Shown one piece after another: positions 15,401-22,937 of a stretch of DNA of 34,225 nucleotides. The notes beneath the pieces are model-generated. The model did no database searches. It was given only the letters and a program-made list of their open reading frames with translations, and was not told the origin of the DNA. The translations under genes and the position numbers were made by a program. Source of the stretch: Alphaproteobacteria bacterium (GTDB lineage Bacteria; Pseudomonadota; Alphaproteobacteria; ATCC43930; Allostellaceae); the NCBI GenBank assembly GCA_020852355.1, contig JADZBA010000199.1:1-34225 (forward strand), given 5' to 3'. Every line of letters begins with the position of its first letter. The stretch's first letter is position 1.

Positions 15401-15480
15401 AGTATATAGGCGAACGACCCCACCATCGCCATCGCCCGAACGGTCGCGCGACTGAAAGGATAGGCTGGTACACTTACCAG
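15401..15480. promoter_or_regulatory. Promoter/operator region of the GntR gene, with an inverted repeat
   Basis: Two elements lie upstream of the GntR start. AGTATATA at 15401-15408 reads on the minus strand as a -10-like TATACT and shares AGTATA with the 9070 palindrome. At 15465-15480 CTGGTACACTTACCAG is an inverted repeat with 6-bp arms (CTGGTA and TACCAG) and a 4-base centre, resembling FadR-type operators built on TGGT and ACCA half sites. The second repeat also sits just before the decayed dehydrogenase on the plus strand, so it may have served that gene. Confidence 0.45.
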
Positions 15481-15492
15481 CGACGGGAAGTA

Positions 15493-15746
15493 ATGCCGAC
15501 GGTCACGCCCGGCGTCGCCTTCAAGGGCGGCATCTCCTGGCTGACCCGGGCGATGTCGCTCAGCCTCGCCCCGCACGGCATCGGGATGAGCGCCATCGGG
15601 CCGGCACGATGGTTACCGAACCGCGAGAGCCTGCTGTCCGATCCGGCCAGCCGCGACCGCTTCCTCTCGCGGCCGCGCCCGGTCGGTTCAGCACCACGGT
15701 CTTCCTGGCGGACGAGGACTCCGCCTACACCACCGGCCACACGGTC
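15493..15746 (+). pseudogene. Remnant of a short-chain dehydrogenase/reductase (SDR), C-terminal half, frameshifted
   Basis: Read in two alternating frames, this stretch recovers the C-terminal half of an SDR. From 15493 the first frame gives VAFKGGISWLTRAMSLSLAPHGIGMSAIGP, the helix after the catalytic YxxxK (Lys present, Tyr position lost). The next frame gives MVTEPREPAV (from 15609), the first frame again gives SDPASRDRFLSR, and the other frame ends with GRFSTTVFLADEDSAYTTGHTV. About eight residues usually found between GRF and VFLA are missing, as is the terminal VDGG. The N-terminal Rossmann half is absent upstream. So the gene is truncated, frameshifted and deleted, and cannot make an active enzyme. 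Its position next to the GntR regulator suggests it once belonged to the same catabolic set. Confidence 0.7.
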
Positions 15747-15781
15747 CCGTCCCCCGCCCGGCGTGGGCCGCCCGGCCGGTG

Positions 15782-15815
15782 CAAAAAAAGAGGCCCCGGT
15801 GTTGCCACCGGGGCC
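15782..15815 (-). terminator. Rho-independent terminator (minus strand)
   Basis: A perfect 10-bp stem, GGCCCCGGTG with CACCGGGGCC, closes a 4-base loop (GCAA on the minus strand, 15802-15805) and is followed on the minus strand by TC and a run of seven T. This is the clearest intrinsic terminator in the window. No protein gene on the minus strand ends just before it, which points to a non-coding transcript. Confidence 0.85.
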
Positions 15816-15891
15816 AGTTGAACAGGGAGGCTTCACGTCTGGGAGACGTAGGATCCCGAAGGACCCCATTTCGGGCGGGGAGCCCGAAATA
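15782..15891 (-). ncRNA. Candidate structured small RNA with C-rich hairpin loops and CCUCCC linker (suhB/MmgR-like)
   Basis: On the minus strand, four hairpins follow each other. The first is a 9-bp stem with loop TCCCC (15868-15890). The second is GGGTCC-TTCG-GGATCC, a UUCG tetraloop hairpin whose G-U pair forms only on the minus strand (15851-15866). The third is ACGTCT-CCC-AGACGT (15835-15849). After an unpaired linker containing GAAGCCTCCCTG comes the intrinsic terminator. Exposed C-rich, anti-Shine-Dalgarno-like loops plus a terminator are typical of alphaproteobacterial trans-acting sRNAs. The last three elements recall the suhB/MmgR (alpha-r8) family from memory. The 5' end is uncertain: a core of about 70 nt could start near 15850, and further pairing (an 8-bp hairpin at 15938-15956, and GGCTTC with GAAGCC) allows an RNA reaching about 15970. 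Confidence 0.55.
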
Positions 15892-16105
15892 TCTGGCCGA
15901 AGCGCCTCTCCCAGGAAGCCCGCCGGCCGTGTTCCGTGGTGCTGCAACGCAGCACCTGTCGATGATTAAATAGGCATGAGCTGGGAGGCACCATCGCGAA
16001 TGTCTCTTGGCGGATATGCGAAAAGCGCATGGCTCCGGCCACATAGCCGCCGGATTTACACCGCGGCGGCAAGCCGCGGAGCGGCCGCGATCGATGTTGC
16101 AGTGC

Positions 16106-17002
16106 CTAAAAGCGCGTCTCGGCTACCCGGGCCACGAGATAATCGCGGAAGACGGCAATCCGCTTGGAATGGCGCAGTTCCTCGGGATAGACGAAGTAGG
16201 CGTCGACCGGCGGTCCGGCCAGCTCGGGCAGGACGCGCTCAAGGGCCACCGACTCGCCGACCATGTAGTCCGGCAGCGCCCCGATCCCGATGCCGCTCTC
16301 GACCGCGCGCAGGATGGCGTAGACGCTGTTGACCGTGAACACGTTGGGGCGGGGGCGGCCGCTCTGGCCGGCGATCTCCAGCAGCCAGTTGACCGACGGC
16401 GTCGGCGCACGGCCGTAATCGCCGAAGACGACCATGCGGTGCTTCTCGAGGTCGGCCGTGGACTGCGGCGCCCCGTGCTCCTGGATGTACTGTCGTGACG
16501 CGTAGAGGTGCAGCGACAGTGTGACGAGATGGCGCTGCACGAGATCCGGCTGCCGCGGCGGTGACGTACGGATCGCCACGTCCGCCTCGCGCATGCCGAG
16601 GTCGAGCTCGGTCTCGTCGAGCAGCAGGCTGACCTGGATGTCGGGATAGCGGTCGATGAAGCTGCCCATGCGCGGCGTCAGCCAGGTCGAGCCGAAGGCG
16701 ACCGGCGCGGTGATCTTGAGCGGTCCCTTGGGGCGGTCCTTCGATTCGCTGAGCGCCGCCTCGGTCATCGCCAGCTTGGCGAAGACGTCGTGGGCGGTGC
16801 GGTAGAGGAGCTCGCCCTGCTCGGTCAGGATCAGCCCCCGCGCATGGCGGTGGAACAGCGGCGTCCCGAGGCTGTCCTCGAGCGCGCTGATCTGCCGGCT
16901 GACCGCCGACTGGCTGAGGTTAAGCGTCTCGCCCGCGTGCGTGAAGCTTCCCGCCTCCGCGACGGCGTGGAAGATCCGCAGCTTGTCCCAGTCCATCGCC
17001 AT
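16106..17002 (-). CDS. LysR family transcriptional regulator
   Basis: A 298-residue LysR-type regulator of normal length. The N-terminal winged helix-turn-helix is clear (LRIFHAVAEAGSFTHAGETLNLSQSAVSRQISALEDSLGTPLFHRHARGLILTEQGE, residues about 7-64). It is followed by the linker helix and a periplasmic-binding-like effector domain beginning GPLKITAPVAFGSTWLTPRM. The ATG at 17002 has only a weak ribosome site; ATG at 16996 (MDWDKL) is an alternative. It lies 54 bases downstream of trxB on the same strand, so it may be co-transcribed with thioredoxin reductase. The effector is unknown. Confidence 0.9.
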   Translation of the reverse strand: MAMDWDKLRIFHAVAEAGSFTHAGETLNLSQSAVSRQISALEDSLGTPLFHRHARGLILTEQGELLYRTAHDVFAKLAMTEAALSESKDRPKGPLKITAPVAFGSTWLTPRMGSFIDRYPDIQVSLLLDETELDLGMREADVAIRTSPPRQPDLVQRHLVTLSLHLYASRQYIQEHGAPQSTADLEKHRMVVFGDYGRAPTPSVNWLLEIAGQSGRPRPNVFTVNSVYAILRAVESGIGIGALPDYMVGESVALERVLPELAGPPVDAYFVYPEELRHSKRIAVFRDYLVARVAETRF

Positions 17003-17056
17003 GCCCGTTCGCGGCCGGACCCCACGGTCGGCCGCGCCCCCCGGTTCTTGGCCGCG

Positions 17057-18028
17057 TCAGTCCGCGGCTTGCTTCGCCGCCGCGTCTTCGGCTGCGGCGA
17101 GATAGCGCTCCGCCTCCAGCGCCGCCATGCAGCCGAGCCCGGCCGCGGTCACCGCCTGGCGGAAGATCTTGTCGCGCACGTCCCCGGCGGCGAACACGCC
17201 GGGAATGTCCGTAGCGGTCGAATCCGGCCGCGTCAGGATGTAGCCCTCGGAGTCCAGGCGAAGCTGGCCCCGGAACAGCTCGGTCACCGGCGTGTGCCCG
17301 ATGGCGACGAAGACGCCGTCGGTGTCGACGCGCGAGCGGTCGCCGGTCACGGTGTCGCGCACCGCGACGCCGGTCACCCCCGGCGGGTCGCCGCCGCCCA
17401 GGATCTCCTCGACCACGGCGTTCCACACGACCCGCGCCTTGGGGTTGCGGAACAGCCGGTCCTGCAGGATCTTCTCGGCCCGGAGGCGGTCGCGGCGATG
17501 GACGAGGATCACCTCGCTCGCATGGTTGGTGAGGTAGAGGGCCTCCTCGACGGCGGTGTTGCCGCCGCCCACCACCACCACCCGGCGATTGCGGAAGAAG
17601 AAGCCGTCGCAGGTGGCGCAGGCCGACACGCCCAGGCCGCGGTAGCGTTCCTCGCTCGGCAGGCCGAGCCAGCGCGCCTGCGCGCCGGTCGAGATGACCA
17701 GTGCGTCGGCGAGATATTCGTCGCCGCTGTCGCCGACGCAGCGGAAGGGCCGGCGCGTCAGGTCGCACGAGACGATCAGGTCGCCGAAGAGGCGGGTCCC
17801 GACATGCTCGGCCTGGCGGCGCATCTGCTCCATCAACCAGGGGCCCTGGATGACGTCGGCGAAGCCCGGATAGTTCTCCACGTCCGTGGTGATCATCAGC
17901 TGCCCGCCCGGCTGCAGCCCCTCGACCAGCATGGGCGACAGGTTGGCGCGGGCGGCGTAGATGCCGGCCGTGTAGCCGGCGGGGCCGCCGCCGATGATCA
18001 GGACCTTGCTGTGATGCCGCTGGGCCAT
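17057..18028 (-). CDS. trxB: Thioredoxin-disulfide reductase
   Basis: A 323-residue flavoprotein that transfers electrons from NADPH to thioredoxin in the cytoplasm. FAD motif: [20 protein letters not shown] (GGGPAG at 13-18). Redox-active CATC at 138-141 lies within [18 protein letters not shown] motif: [17 protein letters not shown]. Second FAD site: [30 protein letters not shown]. The ATG at 18028 begins the conserved N-terminus and follows GGAGTCGGGCGGGA. Length and all active-site residues are normal. It is followed by the LysR gene and divergent from the glycosyltransferase gene at 18080. Confidence 0.96.
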   Translation of the reverse strand: MAQRHHSKVLIIGGGPAGYTAGIYAARANLSPMLVEGLQPGGQLMITTDVENYPGFADVIQGPWLMEQMRRQAEHVGTRLFGDLIVSCDLTRRPFRCVGDSGDEYLADALVISTGAQARWLGLPSEERYRGLGVSACATCDGFFFRNRRVVVVGGGNTAVEEALYLTNHASEVILVHRRDRLRAEKILQDRLFRNPKARVVWNAVVEEILGGGDPPGVTGVAVRDTVTGDRSRVDTDGVFVAIGHTPVTELFRGQLRLDSEGYILTRPDSTATDIPGVFAAGDVRDKIFRQAVTAAGLGCMAALEAERYLAAAEDAAAKQAAD

Positions 18029-18079
18029 TCCCGCCCGACTCCGAAGACAGAACATGAGAGAATAAGATAGGAACGGTCG

Positions 18080-19561
18080 ATGACGAAAGCAGCGACTCGC
18101 CCGGAACTTCGCGCGCCGGCCGAATGGCTGGCGGGCTGGCCCCCGGCGATCGCCGTCGTCGCGATCCTCACCGCCTTCAGGCTGCTGTGGCTGGCCGGCG
18201 GCCCGATCGACCTCTACGGCGACGAGGCGCAGTACTGGATCTGGGCCAAGGAGCCGGCCTTCGGCTACTATTCCAAGCCGCCGCTGGTCGCCTGGCTGAT
18301 CGCGGCATCGACCGCGATCCTGGGCGACGGCGCGGTCGCGATCAAGCTGCCGAGCGCGCTGGTGCATGCGGCGACCGCCCTGGTCCTGTTCGCCATCGGG
18401 CGCGATCTCGGCGGCCGTGCCGTCGCCTTCTGGTCGGCGGTTGTCTGGGCCACGCTGCCGGCGGTGACCCTGTCGGCGCTGATCATCTCGACCGATCCGC
18501 CGTTGCTGCTGTGCTGGGCGCTGGCCCTGCACGCGTTCCAGCGGGCCCGCCGCGCCCCCGGTTTCGGCTGGTGGCTCGCATGCGGGCTGTGGGTCGGCCT
18601 CGGCCTGCTCGCCAAGTACGCGATGGGCTACTTCCTGCTGTCGGCGGCCCTCTACCTGCTGGCGACGCCGTCCGATCGGCCGCTGCTGTGGCGGCGGCTG
18701 CCCGCGACCCTGGCGGTCGCGGCGGCCCTCCTGGCGCCCAACATCGCCTGGAACGTCGCCAACGGCTTCGCCACGATCCGCCATACCGGCGACAACGCCA
18801 ATCTCGGCGGCACGCTGTTCAATCCCGGCGCGCTCGCCGAATTCCTCGCCTCCCAGTTCCTCGTCTTCGGGCCGATCCCCTTCCTCGCCCTGCTCGCCGC
18901 GCTGGCGACCGGCGGCGACGCCGACGGGCGGCGGCTCGGCTTCTTCGTCTGGCCGACCCTGGTGGTCGCCTGCGTCATCGCGCTGCTGTCGCGCGCCCAC
19001 GCGAACTGGGCCGCACCGGCCTACGTCGCCGCCACGCCGCTCGCGGTGGCATGGCTCGTCGGGCGCGGCCGGGGGCGGCTGGTGGAGGTCGCCGTGGCCC
19101 TGCATGTCGCGCTCGCCGTCGTCGTCATGCTCGGGCCCGCCGCGGTCCGAGCGGCCGGCTGGGAGCTGCCGGCGCGCTACGATCCCTGGCGGCGGGTCAG
19201 CGGCTGGGCCGCGCTCGGCGAGGAGGTCGGGGCGCTGCGCCGCCGCCATCGCGATGCCGGCCTGCTGGTCGACAGCCGCCTGCTGCTGTGCTCACTCGTC
19301 TACTACGTGCGGCCGCACCCGTTCGACGTCGTGAAGTGGAACCCCGACGGCGTCGCCAACGATCACTTCGAGCTGACGACGCATCTGGAACAGGCGCCGC
19401 ACGCGCGCTTCCTGCTGGTGACCGCGCGGCCCGATCCGTCCGAGATCCTCGCGCGCTTCGCGTCCGCCGAGCGCCTGGCCGAGATCGTGGTGCCGCTCGG
19501 CCCGGACCGCGACCGGCGCCACTACGTCTTCCTGGTCGCGGGCTTCCGCGGCTATCACTGA
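18080..19561 (+). CDS. Glycosyltransferase family 39 (ArnT/PMT-like) membrane protein
   Basis: A 493-residue polytopic membrane protein of the GT-C fold. The diagnostic first periplasmic loop is present: [30 protein letters not shown], with the catalytic-type Asp-Glu and the KPP motif. About ten hydrophobic segments follow up to residue 350. The C-terminal soluble part contains [28 protein letters not shown]. Such enzymes move a sugar from a polyprenyl phosphate to lipid A, a protein or a glycan on the periplasmic side. The acceptor is not known. Its stop overlaps the convergent ELM1-family gene by seven bases. Confidence 0.85.
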   Translation: MTKAATRPELRAPAEWLAGWPPAIAVVAILTAFRLLWLAGGPIDLYGDEAQYWIWAKEPAFGYYSKPPLVAWLIAASTAILGDGAVAIKLPSALVHAATALVLFAIGRDLGGRAVAFWSAVVWATLPAVTLSALIISTDPPLLLCWALALHAFQRARRAPGFGWWLACGLWVGLGLLAKYAMGYFLLSAALYLLATPSDRPLLWRRLPATLAVAAALLAPNIAWNVANGFATIRHTGDNANLGGTLFNPGALAEFLASQFLVFGPIPFLALLAALATGGDADGRRLGFFVWPTLVVACVIALLSRAHANWAAPAYVAATPLAVAWLVGRGRGRLVEVAVALHVALAVVVMLGPAAVRAAGWELPARYDPWRRVSGWAALGEEVGALRRRHRDAGLLVDSRLLLCSLVYYVRPHPFDVVKWNPDGVANDHFELTTHLEQAPHARFLLVTARPDPSEILARFASAERLAEIVVPLGPDRDRRHYVFLVAGFRGYH

Positions 19562-20517
19562 AGGGCGCGGCGGCGGACGATCTCGGCGGCGACGCGGCCG
19601 GCATCGTCGGGCGGCGTGTAGCTCCAGCTCTCCAGCCGCCCGGCGAACGGCCGGGTGATGCCGAGGGCGCGGAAATGCGCGTGGAAGCGCGTGAACTTGG
19701 GCGATCCGCCGGGCAGGTCGGCGATGTGCACGGGCTTGCCGGTCGCCGCCGCCTCCGACGGCATCGAGACCGAATCGGCGGTGACCACGATGGCGTCGGC
19801 CAGCGCGAGGTAGCCGAGATAGGGGTTGTCGCCGCGGCCGTCCCAGAAGGCGATCGCCGGGCCGGCCAGGATCGCCCGCAGGGCCGCGGCGGCCTCCGGC
19901 CCGGTGCGGCGGGACGCGGTCACGAGGAGGCTGCCGCCCGTCGCCTCGCGCATCGCCGTCAGCGCGCGCCCCAGCGCGGTCGCCGCCTCGACGGTCATCC
20001 GGTAGGCGCGGCTGGAGCCGCCGATCAGCACCGCGACACGCGGCCGCGGCATCCGGGCGAGCCGGGGTCCCCAATCGGCCGCCGCCGCGTCGAGCGCGGC
20101 CCGCGTCACCCTGTGGATGGCGCCGTCCGTCACGACCACGTTGGGGCCGCGCAGCCGGTCGTGGCGGGGCACCGTCACCAGGTCGAAGCGCGCGGGGGCG
20201 ACGCCGCTGTCCTGGATCTGGACCGCGAACGGCCGCCCGGCCGCGGCGCGGCGCACCCACAGGACGGCACGCGCGGTGCGCCGGCCGGCGCCGATCACGA
20301 TGTCCGGCCAGGGCGGCCCGAGGGCGTCGCCGCCGGGCGGGTGGCGCATGAGGCCGGCCTGCCAGAGCCTCGCCGGCAGCAGCATCCGGGGGCCGTCCAC
20401 GGTGGAGCGCAGCAGCCGGTGCTCCGCGCCCAGGGCCTGGCCGAGGCCGAGGAGCTGGCTGACGTTCCCCGCCTTGCCGTCATGCAGCAGCCAGGCGCGC
20501 GGCGGCGGCGCGGTCAT
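19555..20517 (-). CDS. Mitochondrial fission ELM1 family protein (DUF1022)
   Basis: A 320-residue protein that matches the ELM1/DUF1022 family common in alphaproteobacteria and plants. It begins with WLLHDGKAGNVSQLLGLGQALG, then has VQIQDSGVAPARFDLVTVPRHDRLRGPNVVVTDGAIHRV, VAVLIGGSSRAYRM and the C-terminal DAIVVTADSVSMPSEAAATGKPVHI, GSPKFTRFHAHFRALGITRPF. The pattern (glycine-rich N-terminus, S-x-E-A near the C-terminus) resembles GT-B glycosyltransferases, and the gene adjoins one membrane glycosyltransferase, so a role in envelope glycan synthesis is possible. The bacterial function is not established. The start at 20517 faces the Lrp gene across an 80-base gap. Confidence 0.85.
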   Translation of the reverse strand: MTAPPPRAWLLHDGKAGNVSQLLGLGQALGAEHRLLRSTVDGPRMLLPARLWQAGLMRHPPGGDALGPPWPDIVIGAGRRTARAVLWVRRAAAGRPFAVQIQDSGVAPARFDLVTVPRHDRLRGPNVVVTDGAIHRVTRAALDAAAADWGPRLARMPRPRVAVLIGGSSRAYRMTVEAATALGRALTAMREATGGSLLVTASRRTGPEAAAALRAILAGPAIAFWDGRGDNPYLGYLALADAIVVTADSVSMPSEAAATGKPVHIADLPGGSPKFTRFHAHFRALGITRPFAGRLESWSYTPPDDAGRVAAEIVRRRALQ

Positions 20518-20528
20518 GGCGGCCGGCT

Positions 20529-20567
20529 AAGAATATTGCCGGTGCCCGAATCAGCCGTAATATCCTT
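20529..20567. promoter_or_regulatory. Imperfect inverted repeat and promoter between the ELM1 and Lrp genes
   Basis: AAGAATATTGCCG (20529-20541) and CGTAATATCCTT (20556-20567) are inverted copies matching at about ten positions. They form a rare AT-rich patch. On the plus strand TTGCCG (20536) and TAATAT (20558), with a 16-base spacer, make a sigma-70-like promoter for the Lrp gene. The repeat could be the site for Lrp autoregulation. Confidence 0.4.
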
Positions 20568-20597
20568 GCTCGGATCGAGGGGGGCTGCCACCGGGCC

Positions 20598-21092
20598 ATG
20601 CGACGGATCAAGCTGGACAAGATCGACCGCCGCATCCTGCGCGACCTCCAGGCGAATGGCCGCATGACCAATGTCGAGCTGGCGCGTCGCGCCGGCATCT
20701 CGGCGCCGCCCTGCCTGCGCCGGGTCCGGGCGCTGGAGCAGGCGGGCTTCATCCGCGGCTTCCATGCCGACATCGACCCGGCGCTGCTCGGCTTCGGCGT
20801 CACCGTGTTCGCCTCGGTCGGCCTCTCCAGCCAGGCGGAGGCCGATCTCAAGGCGTTCGAGAGCCTGGCCGAAAGCTGGCCCGAGGTGCGCGAGTGCCAC
20901 ATGCTGGCGGGCGAGAACGACTTCCTCCTGCGTATCGTCGCGGAGAACTGGGACGCCTATCAGCGCTTCCTCACCACCCGGCTGACCGCCGCACCCAACG
21001 TCAGCCACGTCAAGTCGGCCCTCGCCATCCGTTCGGCCAAGGCGCTGCCGGGCGTGCCGATCGACGACGTCGCACCGGCCGCGGCGTCCTGA
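20598..21092 (+). CDS. Lrp/AsnC family transcriptional regulator
   Basis: A 164-residue regulator of normal length. The N-terminal helix-turn-helix is typical (KLDKIDRRILRDLQANGRMTNVELARRAGISAPPCLRRVRALEQAGFIRGFHADIDP). The C-terminal RAM domain, which binds amino acids and drives oligomerisation, includes VRECHMLAGENDFLLRIVAENWDAYQRFL and TAAPNVSHVKSALAIRS. It is divergent from the ELM1-family gene and convergent with pntB, separated from the latter by three bases. Regulation of amino acid metabolism, or autoregulation through the upstream inverted repeat, is likely. Targets cannot be assigned. Confidence 0.93.
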   Translation: MRRIKLDKIDRRILRDLQANGRMTNVELARRAGISAPPCLRRVRALEQAGFIRGFHADIDPALLGFGVTVFASVGLSSQAEADLKAFESLAESWPEVRECHMLAGENDFLLRIVAENWDAYQRFLTTRLTAAPNVSHVKSALAIRSAKALPGVPIDDVAPAAAS

Positions 21093-21095
21093 CGG

Positions 21096-22493
21096 TCAGG
21101 CGCCGAGCGAGCGGACGATCTCCTCGGTCATCTTCTTGGCGTCGCCGAACAGCATCATCGTGTTGTCGCGGAAGAACAGCTCGTTCTCGACGCCGGCGTA
21201 GCCCGAGGCCATCGACCGCTTGATGAACAGCACGGTCTGCGCCTTCTCCACGTCGAGGATCGGCATGCCGTAGATCGGGCTCTTGGGGTCGGTCTTGGCG
21301 GCGGGGTTGGTGACGTCGTTGGCGCCGATGACGAAGGCGACGTCGGCGCTGGCGAAGTCGCGGTTGATGTCCTCCAGCTCGAAGACCTCGTCGTAGGGCA
21401 CGTTCGCCTCGGCCAGCAGCACGTTCATGTGGCCGGGCATGCGGCCGGCGACCGGATGGATGGCGTACTTCACCTCCACCCCCTCCTTCTTGAGGATGTC
21501 GCCCATCTCGCGCAGCGCGTGCTGGGCCTGGGCGACGGCCATGCCGTAGCCCGGGACGATGATGACCGAGCGCGCGTTCTTCATGAGGAAGGCCGCATCC
21601 TCGGCGCTGCCCGACTTCACCGCCCGGTCGCCGCCGGGGCCGGCCGCGGCCGCCGTGCCGCCGTCCGTGCCGAAGCCGCCGAGGATGACGTTGAAGATCG
21701 AGCGGTTCATCCCCTTGCACATGATGTAGCTGAGGATGGCGCCCGAGGCCCCGACCAGGGCGCCGGTGACGATCAGCAGGTTGTTCTGCAGGGTGAAGCC
21801 GATGCCCGCCGCCGCCCAGCCGGAGTAGGAGTTCAGCATCGAGATGACGACCGGCATGTCGGCGCCGCCGATCGGCAGGATCAGCAGGAAGCCGAGGGCC
21901 AGCGCGAGCAGCACCAGCAGCCAGAAGGCGATCGACGATTCCGACGCCACCAGCCAGACGCACAGCAGCACGATGGCGATGCCGAGGGCGGCGTTGAGCG
22001 GATGCTGGCCGGTGAATACCAGGGGCTTGCCGGTGACGAGGCCCTGGAGCTTGGCGAAGGCGACGATCGAGCCGGTGAAGGTGATGGCGCCGATGGCGAC
22101 GCCCAGGCTCATCTCGATCAGGCTGGCGCCCTTGATGGCGCCGCGCACGCCGATGCCGTACGCCTCCGGCTGGTAGAAGGCGGCGGCGGCCACGAACACC
22201 GCGGCGAGGCCGACCAGGCTGTGGAAGGCGGCCACGAGCTGCGGCAGGGCGGTCATCTCGATCCTGAGCGCGATCACCGTGCCGATGGCGCCGCCGATCA
22301 GGATGCCGAGCAGGATCATCCAGTAGCTGACGACCTCGGGCGAGGCCAGCGTCGTCGCCACGGCGATCGCCATGCCGACGATGCCGTAGAGATTGCCGGC
22401 CCGCGACGTCTCGGGCGAGGACAGCCCGCGCAGCGCCATGATGAAGCAGACGGAAGCGACGAGGTAGAGGACGGCCGAAAGGTTGGCGCTCAT
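21096..22493 (-). CDS. pntB: NAD(P) transhydrogenase subunit beta
   Basis: A 465-residue membrane protein that forms half of the proton channel and the NADP(H)-binding domain III. The first part is a block of about nine hydrophobic segments (to residue 260). Domain III follows, with VIIVPGYGMAVAQAQHALREM, YAIHPVAGRMPGHMNVLLAEANVPYDEVFELEDIN, DVAFVIGANDVTNPAAKTDPKSPIYGMPIL and KRSMASGYAGVENELFF, all matching the family. The start at 22493 lies 15 bases after the pntAB stop. It is the last gene of the pntAA-pntAB-pntB operon. The enzyme couples proton entry to NADPH formation from NADH. Confidence 0.96.
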   Translation of the reverse strand: MSANLSAVLYLVASVCFIMALRGLSSPETSRAGNLYGIVGMAIAVATTLASPEVVSYWMILLGILIGGAIGTVIALRIEMTALPQLVAAFHSLVGLAAVFVAAAAFYQPEAYGIGVRGAIKGASLIEMSLGVAIGAITFTGSIVAFAKLQGLVTGKPLVFTGQHPLNAALGIAIVLLCVWLVASESSIAFWLLVLLALALGFLLILPIGGADMPVVISMLNSYSGWAAAGIGFTLQNNLLIVTGALVGASGAILSYIMCKGMNRSIFNVILGGFGTDGGTAAAAGPGGDRAVKSGSAEDAAFLMKNARSVIIVPGYGMAVAQAQHALREMGDILKKEGVEVKYAIHPVAGRMPGHMNVLLAEANVPYDEVFELEDINRDFASADVAFVIGANDVTNPAAKTDPKSPIYGMPILDVEKAQTVLFIKRSMASGYAGVENELFFRDNTMMLFGDAKKMTEEIVRSLGA

Positions 22494-22508
22494 CGTTCCC
22501 GTCCCCCG

Positions 22509-22922
22509 TCAGCGCGTCTTCTTCTTGAACATCTGCAGCATTCGGTGGGTCACGATGAACCCGCCGAAGATGTTCACCGATGCCAGCACGACGGCGAGGA
22601 AGCCCATCACCTTGGCGAAGCCGATGCCGCCCGGCCCGGCGGCGATCAGCGCCCCGACGATGATGACGCTGGAAACCGCGTTGGTCACCGCCATCAGCGG
22701 CGAGTGCAGGGCCGGCGTGACGCGCCAGACGACGTAGTAGCCGACGAAGCAGGCGAGCACGAAGACCGCCAGCGCGGCCACCGTCGGGCTCAGCTCGGCG
22801 GTGTGGGCGGAGCGGGCGGCGAGCTGTCCGACCTCGCCCGCGAAGGTGCGCAGGTTCTGCGCCAGCACCTCGGCGTCGGTCGCCAGCGACCCGGCGCGGG
22901 TGCTGAGCTGGTTGGGATCCAT
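22509..22922 (-). CDS. pntAB: NAD(P) transhydrogenase subunit alpha part 2 (membrane domain)
   Basis: A 137-residue membrane subunit, the separate second half of the alpha chain seen in Rhodospirillum-type three-gene systems. After an N-terminal extension ([26 protein letters not shown]) there are about four hydrophobic helices, including [45 protein letters not shown], and the conserved end [19 protein letters not shown]. The ATG at 22922 has GGGAGG upstream and lies 15 bases after the pntAA stop. Confidence 0.95.
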   Translation of the reverse strand: MDPNQLSTRAGSLATDAEVLAQNLRTFAGEVGQLAARSAHTAELSPTVAALAVFVLACFVGYYVVWRVTPALHSPLMAVTNAVSSVIIVGALIAAGPGGIGFAKVMGFLAVVLASVNIFGGFIVTHRMLQMFKKKTR

Positions 22923-22937
22923 CGGCGGATTGCCTCC

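Larger units (their letters stand above)
15747..16105. other. Gene-free region with several hairpins
   Basis: No convincing protein gene is seen here. It holds the candidate small RNA and its terminator (15782-15891), a perfect 8-bp hairpin GGTGCTGC/GCAGCACC (15938-15956), an AT-rich TATTTAAT (minus) that could be a -10 element near 15963-15970, and a 7-bp GC hairpin, CCGCGGC/GCCGCGG (16061-16079), shortly after the LysR stop that may help end that transcript. Confidence 0.5.

Noticed and set aside
15493-15969. A 158-codon open frame on the plus strand as an intact gene
   Set aside because: Only its first part has SDR similarity; the similarity then jumps frames and the rest reads through the terminator and sRNA hairpins, so it is a pseudogene remnant.
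15833-16072. A short minus-strand frame (79 codons) over the candidate sRNA
   Set aside because: It has no ribosome site and no recognised motif, and it covers several perfect hairpins, which argues for a non-coding RNA.
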